A program made the position numbers and the translations under genes. Below the pieces are notes generated by a model that saw only the letters and a program-made list of their open reading frames with translations, had not been told where the DNA came from and did no database searches. Shown here piece after piece: positions 32,850-44,028 of a stretch of DNA of 64,000 nucleotides. The DNA comes from Reticulascus tulasneorum (lineage: Eukaryota; Ascomycota; Sordariomycetes; Glomerellales; Reticulascaceae): NCBI GenBank assembly GCA_001557505.1, contig LSAX01000005.1:930001-994000 (forward strand), in the 5' to 3' direction. Position 1 is the first letter of the stretch. Each line of letters opens with the position of its first letter.

Positions 32850-33723
32850 TCATGACACAGAGCTGCCCTCATCCCCGCTCCTTTGAATCCTGCGACTCAT
32901 AATAACATAATCCGGTACGAAGACCTTTCCGTACCTCAGTTTCCTCTCCACTGGCGAGATGTCATCCGTCTCGAAGCCCAGCTTCTTGTAGAACCGCACC
33001 GCGCCGGCATTGCGTAGGAAGCAGGTTAGCATGACTTTGCCGATCGAGGGGATGCGCTTTGCAATCCCCGCAAGGAGTTCCATGAGCACTTTTCCTAGGC
33101 CGGACCTAAGTTCTTATTGTTATCATCAACATTCGCGGTAAGCAATCGGCCAATAGTCTCGGCGCTTAGCCTGGCTAGTCAAGGAGGTTAGAATACGAAC
33201 CCCTGTAAATCGCTTCTGAGATGGATCTCGTAGCAGTACACCACCGCTTGCCCTTCCTCAAAGGTCGGCATCAGAGATGTGAAGCCTCTTATCCCGTCGT
33301 GCTCGTTCTTGACCAGAATATACCGTAGGTCGGGGGACTTCATCTCCTTCATCTTCTTGCTAGGATGCCACCCCATCAATGAAGCGCGATAGTCAGCCCC
33401 GCTCGTCTCCTCGATGAGATCGAAGCAAGACCGTAGCTCAGCCGCTGTCAGATCTGTGGAGCGACGGAGCTGCACCGTGTACTTCGCCTCTGTTCGAGGA
33501 TTCGTCCATTCTGTCCAACCTGGGCTGGAGGGGATGATCAGTAAGGCCCGACACGTTGCATTGGCGTCAATCTGATGCCTTCGCATTATGATTCGGTCTT
33601 GGAATGGCCGCGGCCGGTTTCTCACCTGGGCTGGAGATAATCTCTGACGAATTCCAGGTCGGATTTTCGGTTTGCAGTTTCTATCGGATTGGTCGGCGCT
33701 CTGGGCCTTTTCCCCGTGAACAT
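32850..33723 (-). CDS. NAA40: N-alpha-acetyltransferase Naa40/NatD (histone H4/H2A N-terminus)
   Basis: Three exons (33626-33723, 33201-33524, 32850-33105), introns of 101 and 95 nt, 225 residues. Splicing gives the family pattern 'EFVRDYLQPSPGWTEWTNPR', then 'CFDLIEETSGADY', 'MGWHPSKK', 'GQAVVYCYEIHL' and the acetyl-CoA site Q-x-x-G-x-G in 'LQGSGLGKVLMELL', followed by 'LTCFLRNAGAVRFYKKLGFE' and 'DYVIMSR'. NatD acetylates the Ser-Gly-Arg-Gly N-terminus of histones H4 and H2A. The start at 33723 is the first ATG in frame; a further upstream exon cannot be excluded. Confidence 0.88.
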
Positions 33724-34742
33724 TTTGACTATGTCCCAGCCTGGTGTTGGTGAGACTATTCCCTAGGTCCTTTGATTTTAGTGCTATGGAATCAATGCAT
33801 CATCTCAGGTTCATAAGTGACTGGAATCATCACGCTCCATGGTTCCAGTCGCGTGGCTGGCTCTGGACCCAAGGCCAGAACGTGACCACCAACACCTACT
33901 GGAAGCGATAGCGCGTAGTGGCCTGTAATTGGCGACTGAATTAGCAGTATAATATTGTCCGGCTTGCGCTGCACCGAACTCCCCGTCTCCCGAGGTTTGA
34001 CCGGCAAAGTGAACTTCATCATCATCAAGCTTCGCACCTCTAGCTTCAATGCTTAGATTATTCAGATTATAGCAATCGTTCGACGCGTTGGCAGTGGTAC
34101 ACATGGTGATTCTCGGGCCTGCTTCTCGGTATGCCTTCCGAAGCTATTCCACTCGCCCGGTAAAGCCACGGTTGCCAAAGGCTCTTAGCCTGGACCACGT
34201 CCGTCCTCTCTTTGCTCAGCATCTATGAACATCCATTCGCTAAAGCTATTGCATAGTTCCTACAGCGCTCCCGCGCATTGTCGTTGTACCGGACTGTTAT
34301 ACGAGGCACTCGGCGAATCCCCGATCTAAGCACACGGGCTGAGACCCAGCGGTTCGCTCGTGAGGAATTTGAACGTCATCGAGACGTGACTGACATTGTA
34401 GGCCAACATCATTATTGACACGTATAGGCTGCTTACTTGCATTGCTGACTACTAAATTGTAGGGACACATCCGCTACCTTCTGTCGACTGGTAAGACGGA
34501 GTGGGAGGGGATGGAGAGGTACATAGATGGATTGTAGATTTTGTAATACACTGCCTACGCCGCGGCCATTTACCCTCTAATGCTCATTCCATCGAGCAGG
34601 TATCCAGTAAGCGATTTGCTGCTATTAGTACAGAGAGATTTGCTTCACTCCGTACCCTATCATCCACAGCCCTCAAACTCCATGAGCTGTTCTAATGTAC
34701 AATCCAGTGCAATTAACCCTCACCCCATTGCCATCATCTCGT
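33724..34742. other. Intergenic region
   Basis: About 1 kb with only short domainless frames. No RNA gene, repeat or transposon seen. Confidence 0.5.
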
Positions 34743-35229
34743 CTAGCCTTGTCGTTGCTTGTGTCTCGGATTCGCTTTGCATATGACATACAGGTAGCCG
34801 TTATGTCGTTTTCCGGCCTTCCGTCGAACAACCTAAGCAGAATCATGTCAGTCACCGTTTTCCTCAAGATGAATATGTAGGTCGAATCCCAAGTTCCTGG
34901 ACGGCGCCATTGGGTCTGGAAAACTCCATGAGATATCTTACCTTGCAATGCTCGCATCTCTTCTTGACCGAACTATGCACCTTCATTCCCCTGATCTGCT
35001 GCACCACACCACTAACCAGCGATGTCCGCATATTCTTGCTGGCTAACAGCCCCGGTTGGCTCGTGCCAACCTCGGTCGCGAGGGTTGGTCTTCGTGTTAC
35101 TGCCTGCGATATCAATCGCACCTGCTGTGCTTTCGTCGATGCTTGTACAGCGCCTGTGCTTCGTACTGTCCTCGCGGCGGCGGTGGTGAGCGAAAGCGCT
35201 CGTAGAGACGAGGTCAGAGATGCAGCCAT
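34743..35229 (-). CDS. Mitochondrial large-subunit ribosomal protein bL36m
   Basis: Two exons (34942-35229 and 34743-34832) with a 108-nt intron encode 125 residues. The first ~80 residues are Ser/Thr/Arg-rich and low in acids, a mitochondrial presequence. The mature part starts at 'MKVHSSVKKRCEHCKVVRRK' and contains the C-x2-C...C...H zinc site, ending 'NPRHKQRQG'. The intron falls exactly after 'CEHCK'. It acts in the mitochondrial 54S subunit. Confidence 0.94.
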
Positions 35230-35736
35230 TTTGACGGCTTGGCGGTGCCTCTGTGGCAGTCGAGGCAGATGTGCAGATCTTCAACGGTGATAGAGGAACC
35301 AGTAATTGCAGCTGTGAGACAACAATCCAGCTGAGCTGCGGATTGAACTCGTTATGTTGAAAACAAAGTCGTGTTTGGACGTCGGGAGCTCGTTTCTTGT
35401 GGTTCACCTTGAAGCTCGGGATTTTCGTTGCGGAAAGCCTTGGCAAATATCACGTGCTCCACCTCAAGCGTCGAGATTGGGGAATGTTCGGCAGAAGTTT
35501 GACTGAGGCAAGAATATTGTGAGTTTGAAGATTTGACCAACATTAGACGCTGACCCTGTAGTTGGAAGAAGAAAGAATGAATTGGTCAAATACTCTAATG
35601 TTCAAGCTATCACTCTCGTGGTATGCATTTTATCTAGATTTTTGACAAGTCACACCAACTATGCGCCACCGAAAATGCCATTTGTCTGAAATGAAGCCCA
35701 GTCCCCCCAACGCCAAACATTTGCCAAAAAGCCGAC
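35230..35736. other. Intergenic region
   Basis: Upstream of the bL36m gene and downstream of ILV1. No further gene seen. Confidence 0.55.
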
Positions 35737-37544
35737 TTAACTCCGCAAGAATGTCTTAAATACACTTGACTGTGTGCAGTCCTCCCAAGGGTATCCAATC
35801 TCGTTCAAAAACTCCTCCAGCTCACCGACTCTCTCGTCGGGACACAGTATACCCGCCAGGATCTTGCCAACATCGCCTCCGTAGTTACGATACTGGAACA
35901 GGCTGATGTTGAAGTTTGGCCGGAGCGTCACCAGAAACTTTTCTAGGGCGCGCGGACGTTCTGGGAAGTTGAACATGTATACGCGCTCATTGGCAACATT
36001 CGAACGACCGCCGACAAGATACCTGACGTGGCTCTTCGCCAGCTCATCTCCTGAGAGATCCGTGACGGTCATATTGTTGTTTTTGATGCGATCCATCAGG
36101 TTTTGCAACTCCTCCACTCGTTGCGATGCCGGCGCTGTTAGAGATATGCCAATGAGGACATTGGCTACCTCATCTGTAGCATACCGGTAGGAGAACTCCG
36201 TAACTGCATGAGGCATGATGGTGTTGATGAGGGTGGCAAAAGCTCCTGGTTGTTCAGGGATGCTAACAGACAGTAATGCTTCCTTGCCCTCTCCAAGCGT
36301 CGCTCGTTCAGCTACAAACCGCAGTCTATCGAAGTTCATATTGGCCCCGGACGTGATTGCAACCATCGTTCGTTTCGCATCTGTCGAAGGATTCGCAGCG
36401 ACATACTTCTTTAGACCGGCAATGGAAAGAGCGCCAGCTGGCTCAAGGCCTGACCGGGTGTCGTCGTACATGTCTTTGATGGCAGCGCATACTTCATCAG
36501 TAGTGACTTCGATAACATCGTCGACGACTTCCTTGCATATGCGAAATGTCTCATCCCCTACTGTTTTCACTGCTGCTCCGTCGGCAAAGAGACCAACATC
36601 CTTCAGCACAACTCTTTCCCCTTTCCTTAGCGACTGCACCATGGCATTGGCGTCATATGTTTCCACGCCAATGATCTTGACGTGCGGTGCCATTCTCTTG
36701 ACGTAGACTCCTATCCCGGAGATGAGCCCGCCGCCCCCAACACAGCAGAAAATGGCCTCCAGCTTCTGCATATTCGTTTGGCCGAATAGTTCCATACCAA
36801 TGGTCCCCTGTCCTGCTATAACGTACGGATCATCGAACGGCGGGATGTTGATAAGTCCGTCTTGAAGGGCTCGACGAGCACATTCCTCCTTCGCAGCGTC
36901 GAAGTCGGCACCGTGTAGGACAACATGCCCACCTAGCCGAGCCACGTTCATATGCTTGATACTCGGTGTTCCCTCGGGCATAATAATGGTAGCAGGGATC
37001 TTGAGCTTCCTAGCAGAGTATGCCACGCCCTGGGCATGGTTGCCAGCTGAACAGCATACCACCCCTTTCCAGCTCACCGCGGGGTCCAGATGTGCCATTT
37101 TGTTGTATGCGCCTCGCAGCTTGAAGCTGAACACAGGTTGCTCGTCTTCTCGTTTTAGCAGAACGTTGCATTCAAGTCGGTTGCTAAGGTTGATAGCTGG
37201 TGTAAGAGGCGTCACCTTGCAGGCCTCGTAGATGCGCGAGGTCGCGTTCGCAATAAGTCGCAAATACTGGTTAAGGGTGAAGTTTAGCACCTGGCCATAC
37301 CATTGAGTAGTTAAGCAAGAAGCCTTACATCTGGAAAGCCATTGGGAAGTAGAAAGTCATCCGGCACGGCTGCCTTTAGGCGACTTCGCTTTTCATCCTC
37401 CGGTGTAGATGGATTTGCGCTGTACTCCGTAAGAGCCATACCGCTGGTCTGAGGGGTCTGGGGTCGGTGGGCGCCATTGAGGCCATTCGAAGTTCCGTTC
37501 GTCATGACCGGTACAGTTGGCGGTCCAGTCGGCTCGGGCATCAT
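35737..37544 (-). CDS. ILV1: Threonine deaminase (biosynthetic)
   Basis: Two exons (37329-37544 and 35737-37266), intron of 62 nt, 581 residues. It converts threonine to 2-oxobutanoate, the first step of isoleucine synthesis, in mitochondria with PLP. The PLP lysine lies in 'FSFKLRGAYNKM' (~121) and the phosphate-binding loop in 'VGGGGLISG'. Two C-terminal ACT-like regulatory domains follow ('VSIPEQPGAFATL' and 'FNFPERPRALEKFLVTL'), the basis of isoleucine inhibition. The acceptor at 37267 was chosen because it yields 'FPDYLRLIA', as in the family; the nearer one would leave a 38-nt intron. Confidence 0.95.
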
Positions 37545-38103
37545 GGAGAATATGAGTTGTCGGGTGAGTCAGGGGAAGGATGGTGGGATTTTATACAAAG
37601 ATGGGATTTTTGTTGATGGTGGGGCTATATCGGAGCTTCAACTTCGGTGAGGGACCCCGCTAATCGGAGCTGGGCGCGGTGAGGGAGGGGCTGTTGGTAA
37701 GATTAAGGGGACCTGGCCAATTCAGCTTCTCGACATTGAGTTCGCCTAGACAACGCAATCATTACATCCTAGCAATGTTGACTGTTTTCTAGAACCTTTA
37801 GTTTGATTAGCAACCTTGGTAGATAATCAGTATCAGGTGTTACTTTCTGTACAGTATCTCTGAATGCCCAAATACCTAACTTGGAAGTACCTTATGTATG
37901 CGCCATTAGCTGCCAGTGTCAAGCACATACCTGCCAGGTGCTGTCATGTGACACGGCCCACTGAATGGACTAGCTCCCGGCAGCTGTGAGATTGGAACAA
38001 TTGGGGTTATTTTCATCATCGATTTCGACTTTCGGAATTGCATGACCCCCAGTACAATACCACGCACTTGGGCTTCTCAGTATCCCAATTGCAACCAGTC
38101 AAG
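37545..38103. other. Divergent promoter region ILV1 / RCF1
   Basis: 560 nt shared by two head-to-head genes. Contains one Gcn4/CPC1-type site beside ILV1, listed separately. Confidence 0.6.
37565..37571. promoter_or_regulatory. Gcn4/CPC1 (GCRE) consensus site upstream of ILV1
   Basis: Perfect TGAGTCA palindrome 21 nt upstream of the ILV1 start codon. Amino-acid biosynthesis genes in fungi are commonly activated by Gcn4/CPC1 through this motif. Because it is so near the ATG it may lie in the leader, so activity is not certain. Confidence 0.45.
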
Positions 38104-38887
38104 ATGCCCGACAGGCCACTATCAGAGAGAGGAGCTCTACCATCTTCGTTCGACGAAAACAAGTAATTTTTGATCAGTCCCTTTTACTGCAAGTCGCTCA
38201 CGTGTCTCAATAGTGAATTCTACGATGAGCGCGTCCTCAAGAAGATCGGGCGGAAGCTCGTGGAGGAGCCGTTGATTCCGCTAGGTAGGCGAATCCCATG
38301 TCCTCCATTTGTCCCTGCATGCGCCTAACTGCCCAGGCTCCGCCCTCACCGTCTTCGCGTTCGTCATGGCATACCGAGCCACTCGCCGCGGCGATTCCGC
38401 AGCCGCCAACAAAATGTTTCGAGCTCGTGTCGCCGCGCAAGGATTCACTGTCCTGGCCATGGTCGCTGGTAGCATGTACTACAATAAGGATCGCGAACGG
38501 ACAAAAGAGCTGCGGCAGCTTAAAGAGCAGAAAACGGCCGAGGAGAAGCGGCAAAAGTGGATTCGGGAACTCGAGGCGCGAGATAATGAAGACAAGGAGA
38601 GGATGGCACAACTGGAGAAGCGGAGGTCGAAGAACGCCCAGGCAGCAACGGCGTTGAAGAAGCATGAGGCAACGGATATCCCATCGGGGGGAGGTGGTGT
38701 GCTAGGCGCATTAGGCTTATGGAGCAAGCCGGACGATATCTGGAAGGAGGAGCAGGGACAGGCGGAGGCCGCGGTTGGAGAGAAGAAGAAAACGAGCAAG
38801 GAGAACCCCAACAGTTCATTGGGGACCTTGGGGGAAATATACGGGAGGAAACCTGCTGCTCCGAAGGACGAGAACAATAAGTCGTGA
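38104..38887 (+). CDS. RCF1: Respiratory supercomplex factor 1 (HIG1 domain)
   Basis: Three exons (38104-38162, 38214-38284, 38337-38887), introns of 51 and 52 nt, 226 residues. The HIG1 domain is a hairpin of two membrane segments: 'GSALTVFAFVMAYRATRRG', then 'MFRARVAAQGFTVLAMVAGS' with the (Q)x3RxRx3Q-like loop. 'EEPLIPLG' precedes it as in yeast Rcf1. The second half is a long charged coiled coil (RTKELRQLKEQK...). The protein sits in the inner mitochondrial membrane and links complexes III and IV. Confidence 0.94.
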
Positions 38888-39364
38888 GAAGCTGGTCAGA
38901 TGTAATTGGACATGGGTCTACGAGAGATGGAAATCAACAGGCTGTACAATAATGGTTATGAGACAGGCATTTTTGGTCTCAGTGTAGACTCCGCTTCACA
39001 TACATCAAATGGACTTGATACCCTTGACGCTCATCTTGCAATGATGCAGTCTGTACCTACCTTTCATACCAAATCTGCGTGTCTACGTAGAGATACTTAA
39101 AGAATTAAGGTACCGAAGCATTATCGCCAGGTAAGGCCACATCAGGAGCTAGCGTACCAACCTGGGCACCCCATGCTGTATCTATAGCGTAGTGGCGTGA
39201 AAGGGTCCATAAGTTGTGGTAGCCTGGCACTCACGGCACCCCGCCATTACCTCGCCATCCCGAGTCCTCCCAAGAATGATGGCTTGACTTTGTTATCCTC
39301 GGCCGCGCAATGACGGCCCCCCTCATTATACGATTTCTGTAATGCGGTAGACACATTGCCCAGC
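38888..39364. other. Intergenic region
   Basis: 3' flank of RCF1 and promoter of RTC5. Nothing else seen. Confidence 0.55.
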
Positions 39365-41261
39365 ATGGGACAGGCTCTATCAGACGAGCATGCGCAACAT
39401 TTGTCGCACGAGGAGCTCTCTCGGGAGCTGGTAAGCATCCTGCTGCCCTGATTCCTCTTCTTGACAGCTTTAGTCCTGACTCCAAATGTGAAACCAGGCT
39501 CGCAGGTTCGCCGATAAATGCTTTAGCTCGTTGGAGATCTACTCATTCAAGGACGTCTTCCACAGTCTCGCGGACCATGAAGCCGGCATTCGGTACTTGA
39601 AGGAGGACACGATTGCTAGATTCCTCGAGATCCCCGACATCCTCCACGTATCCCCCGTCATCTTTCAGATGGTTTCATACCTGGGGGCTTTCCCATTTCT
39701 CAAAGATGCCCCGGCAGTCTTGGGACTAGAGCAGATGGTCATGGTGATAGTGATAATGACGGAACGATACCGACGTGTGCTGGCAAAGGGCTCCACAGAT
39801 CGGGTCAAGCTCTTGTTCAAGAGTCTTGCTGTCTACGATCGGAAAGCAGCCGAGATCGAGTCCACTGCGAGCTCTAGGGGGAAAGAAAATGCCATAATTA
39901 AAGAGGGAACCGAGTCTCGGAGCCATGTTCCTGGCTTCGCAATTGACGAAGGTGGAGACGACTTCGATGAGCAAGATGATGACGACGATCTGGTGCTGGC
40001 AACCTTTGAGCTACTGAACATCAACGATGCTGTCAAGCAAGGGGATGCTCCTACGCTACATGGCGCCATGATCCCAGCCGATAACCTTCGCAAACTTATC
40101 ATGCTACTTCTTCTAGTCGCACCACTAGGAGCCCAAGAAAGTCTCTCAATGTACTCGACCCGTGTTGCTGGCGACGAGCTTGACAGCCTGCGTTCTACTG
40201 CTGATAGCATTCTTGCCGCTTTCATCAACGTCGAACAGTCCCCTGGCATCAAATTTAGCCAGTTTGATAGAGCAATACAAGCATGCTTCCCCCTTCTCTT
40301 CAACGGCTTCAACCCGTTGTTCGAACATTTCCTCTTTTCCAAAACCCTCGACTTTTCCAAGTCCAAGAAGGAAACCCCTGCGCCCCGGCCCCAACAGATA
40401 GAGCTTGTACAACCATTACTACAAGATGTGGCTGAGATTTTGAATCTTAATGTCCTGTCTCAGCTCTCTTTTTTCATTCCAGGCGAATCACTCTTTAGGA
40501 GACTTCGGCTGCTGTATTCGGGGAACGAGGCTGGGTTCTCGATGGGAAGCTTTGAGAGTAAGGTGTTCAACTGGAGAGCACCAACCATTTTGCTCGTTCG
40601 CGGAACACGTGTCAATGATGTTCCTCAGGGCGGGCAGGAGGCTTCCTTTGCTGCTTCGCTTCCTCCACGGCGATATCCTCATGGAAGCAAGGGTGATCGA
40701 CTGACATTCGGTATATATGTCAGTCAGCCATGGAAACATACGCATAAGGAATGTTTCGGAGGACCGGATACCCTACTATTCCAGCTTGAGCCTGTTCACG
40801 ATGTCTTCCCAGCCTCCACCATCAACACCGACTACGTCGCATTCACCAAGGCGCCTGCAAACCAGCCCCTCCTTTCTGCGGGGTGCTCCCATCCCAAGCC
40901 AACACAGTCTCACCGGCGGGAGACCATGCTTACGCTGGGTCCGGTGTCCTTGACGCTAGATTCCTCCTTCGAGTTTGGGGTGTTCAATCACGACTACAGC
41001 TCGAGAGGCGGCGCATTCCACACAAGCGTGTCAAGGAAATATGACTTTCAGGATCGGTTTGAGATCGAAAGCCTAGAGGTCTGGGGATGCGGCGGAGATG
41101 AAGAAGCCAAAATACAAGCAGAGCGCTGGGCATGGGAAGCTCGGGAAGCCGAGGCTCGGCGAAAAATCAATCTAGGTACTGGCGATATTCAGGCTGACAG
41201 GGCGCTTCTTGAGATGGCAGGACTGATTGGCGGGAATCGCAGTGGTGGCTCTATGGCTTGA
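39365..41261 (+). CDS. RTC5: TLDc-domain protein, restriction of telomere capping 5 (Rtc5)
   Basis: Two exons (39365-39430 and 39498-41261), intron of 67 nt, 609 residues. The start MGQALSDE fits an N-myristoylation site (Gly2, Ser6), as known for yeast Rtc5. 'ELARRFADKCFSSLEIYSFKD' is formed across the splice. The TLDc domain spans the second half, with 'ILLVRGTRV', 'FGIYVSQPWK', 'LFQLEPVHDVFPA' and 'EVWGCGG'. Yeast Rtc5 associates with the vacuolar V-ATPase. NMT1 in this window would be the modifying enzyme. Confidence 0.93.
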
Positions 41262-41709
41262 GACCACCATCGATGTATGCGAACTGCACCACTTCGTCTT
41301 GTATTAGTTACATTGGGCGTTGTAGGCGCATAGACGGGGCTTCGAAGAGTCCCTTCTGGGCGAGCACGCTGCTCACTATCTAATGGAATGATCTACTCAT
41401 CCGAAGGGCCTAGCACTGCGTCTCCGCTTCGGTGCCGGTGCAGTGCATGGCCAGACAGAGTCCTACTTATCTTTGTTTGTGACGGCAAAACATTCATGTG
41501 TACCTGGCCCACTCTTGGTCAAACCATCATTCACGCGGTTCAGCTATGGGTACGAATCATCGCGGCACATAGCAGTGTTGTTCCATTGGGCGTCTATAGG
41601 TAGCTATGGAATACAGACAACCAGTATAACTTTGTCCGACGCAACACTCCACGTCGGCAGTCTCCGCTATCGCTCTCTACCAGGAATTGTACAGCACCAA
41701 GCTCTTGGC
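41262..41709. other. Intergenic, convergent 3' ends
   Basis: 3' flanks of RTC5 and of the orphan secreted gene. No other gene seen. Confidence 0.5.
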
Positions 41710-42692
41710 TTAGTTGACGTTATAATGTATCTGGGCAGAAAAGAACGCCTTCAGGGCAGTGTGGTCTCCGCTACCCAGAATGTTCGAAGGATACCCCAGA
41801 TCCCAATAGACGTGGCCCTTCCTGGTGAGGTCGTTAAGCTTATCAATCAGTTTCAGAGTCATATCCTATTGTCTTGTTAGCTTTTCCCAAGTACATTTAT
41901 CACTCTGGACCCACCTTGTAGGCCTCCCCGAGGTTCTTGATGGTGTTCTGCACGCGATGCTGGCAGTAAGGTTCATATTTGGAGATCGGAGCCTTTTCTC
42001 TCAGGATCCAGAGGAGCCTCTTAAGCGGGTCGCCGCTCTTGAAGTGAGGGTCGTTGGAGAAGTTGACGACGGGTCCAGAGAACTGGTGTGGATTAGCACA
42101 ATTGGCAAGGCTTATCAGGTTAGGCAAGCTTACGTGGTAGTAGCAGCCCACGATCTCAATCTCCTCCGCGTCGGTGAACCCCCCGGCAAAATCAAGCCTC
42201 TTCTGGAGCTCGTAAAGGAACCACTCTAGATGGCGCAGACCGTCAAGGACATACTATTATCACGTGTTAGGTCATTCAGTTGCAGTAGAGAGCCGCTCAT
42301 ACCGCATATGGTCCCTCGTTATGAATCAGCCAGGGGACATTCTCGTATTCGAATTGCCAGACAGGTCGCTGCAATTCATGAGCCTTCCATCCCAGGCCCC
42401 TGAAGTACCGGCAGACTTCGTTCGCGGTGATTCCGCGGTGGAAATCGACGGGTTTGTCTTCACCTCGCCGTTGGAGGTTGAAGGCATCGAGTTGGCTCTC
42501 TAGTTTTGTCCAAACCATGGCTCCATCAAAGTTTGCGGTATTGTTGGGCAGTGTCTTCCAATCCGGTTCGACAGCCTTGAGCTCTTCTGGGGCCTCAGAT
42601 CGCCCAATGGTAACGGAGGCATCGGGCAGAACAGCGCGTGCCATCGCCAGAGGGGCGATGGCCAAGGGAAGAATTAGGCTGAGGGATCTCAT
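41710..42692 (-). CDS. Orphan secreted protein
   Basis: Four exons (42303-42692, 42134-42253, 41915-42082, 41710-41865), introns of 49, 51 and 49 nt, all phase 0, 277 residues. A clear signal peptide (MRSLSLILPLAIAPLAMARA) is followed by an acidic stretch and a dibasic 'LQRRGED' that could be a Kex2-type site. The remaining body is aromatic-rich: 'WQFEYENVPWLIHNEGPYAV', 'LEWFLYELQKRL', 'CYYHFSGPVVNFSNDPHF' and a terminal 'YWDLGYPSNILGSGDHTALK'. I do not recognise the family and assign no function. An upstream in-frame ATG at 42791-region exists but would bury the signal peptide. Confidence 0.75.
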
Positions 42693-43873
42693 CTTCACTG
42701 AGAGAGAGAGCAAATGGGTGATAAGGCAAACGAATGGCAGGTGAAAAAGTGAGGTTGGATCTGGGAGACTGGATGGATATTGTTTGGTCAAGTATTCTTA
42801 AATACTAAATCCAAAGCATTCAGTTGGCATGGGTAAAGCCGTCATGAGGAATCAGCTTGGACAGTTGATGGTCTGTTGCAGCATGATTCTGCGAGTGGAA
42901 AGCTTCGTCACCTTGATAAGTAAATAACAGCGACTGGTGTGTCACAAAAGTCCCGTCAGGATACATTGAGTCTCCCCTGAATGAAGCAGCATGATAATTA
43001 CTACGACAGTAAAAGTAGGGTGGTTAATAGACTTCTTTCTCTGCTATCGTTGACGTGTTTTCCACATTATGAATAACCAAGAAGGCACCAAACATCAACT
43101 TGAAAGTTCAGCCATTATGGTTATTACCCATCCAAGCATTTGAATATTGTTGAGCTCCGGGAATTCTTCGTGTTCAATGTTGAGGATCCCAAGAATACGC
43201 TTGTATTGACCTAGCTGGCGTTGAGCGAAGCTGATGCGCGCGGATTTAGAGTGGCTACACTGCTCTCCATACTTGTGGCGTATTGTTGTCTTGAAGTCTG
43301 AAATCCTCATGTACCTCTGTGGAGCGGCTCTTGTAAAGTACAGGCTTGACAGTTCTCATATCCCATGCAGCTCCAACAACACATGACGAGGAATCCGTTC
43401 GTTTACCTCTGCAATGCTCACGACAAAATCAAGCTCAATTAGGTAGGCACTTACAGTCTGTTGGCAACCTGGTTCTTGAAGGGACTTGATTGCAAACAAA
43501 CATCATAGCTTAACTCCCACCAATGTGGAGAAGCGGGCGGAGCTGCCCAGCAGGGTTGAATTATGCTTGGTCCTGCGAGGCCAAGAACCAATAATTATTC
43601 TTCTGTCCAGCTTAACAGGTCTTTCCTCCAATATGGTAACTGCATTGCCACCCATGTCCCTAACATCAATTCCAAGCCTCCTGTCCGCCACCAGTGGACC
43701 ACAGTTGTCAAACGAATCAATTCCGAAGTATTGCTTCTGGTGCAAGGTCTTGTTCAAATCATCCTAGGTATTTACAGCTGCCATCAGCTGGTGGCAGGAT
43801 TGTTTGTGGCGGGGCCGGAAAGAATAGACAAAAAAAGATCCAAAAAAAATCAGGCAATCATCAAAAAAAGAAT
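42693..43873. other. Gene-poor region
   Basis: No convincing gene. Frames are short and AT-rich. The right end leads into a tRNA-like gene on the minus strand. Confidence 0.5.
43863..43869 (-). terminator. Pol III terminator
   Basis: Run of seven T on the minus strand directly after the tRNA-like 3' end. Confidence 0.6.
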
Positions 43874-44028
43874 TGCTCCCTACCAGGATTGAACTGGCGA
43901 CCTTTGCATCACTAAAGACATCCACATTTGTGTTTGTATTAGTACAACTGAGAATCCTATTAGTAACTTGATATTTGGATGAGACCAGATCCTGGACTAA
44001 CCGTTCTAACCAACTGAACTAAGAGAGC
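43874..44028 (-). tRNA. tRNA-like Pol III gene with long insertion, anticodon not resolved
   Basis: Reading the minus strand from 44028, GCTCTCT pairs with AGGGAGC at the other end (7 bp with one G-T), discriminator A. The D arm GTTC/GAAC with loop AGTTGGTTA and box A TAGTTCAGTTG are intact. The T arm GCCAG-TTCAATC-CTGGT and box B GTTCAATCC are intact. The Pol III terminator of seven T follows at 43863-43869. The total is 155 nt, so about 80 nt lie inside the anticodon region. The halves beside it (GTTAG... and ...TGCAA) do not pair as an anticodon stem, so I cannot name the amino acid. It could be a long-intron tRNA, a disrupted tRNA or a tRNA-derived element. Confidence 0.55.

Noticed and set aside
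33792..34104. Overlapping minus-strand frames as a gene
   Set aside because: Composition is random-like, frames overlap each other, and no domain, signal peptide or splice support is seen.
37291..37328. 38-nt intron in ILV1
   Set aside because: Too short for a fungal intron, and the resulting junction breaks the conserved 'YLRLI' start. The acceptor at 37267 restores it.
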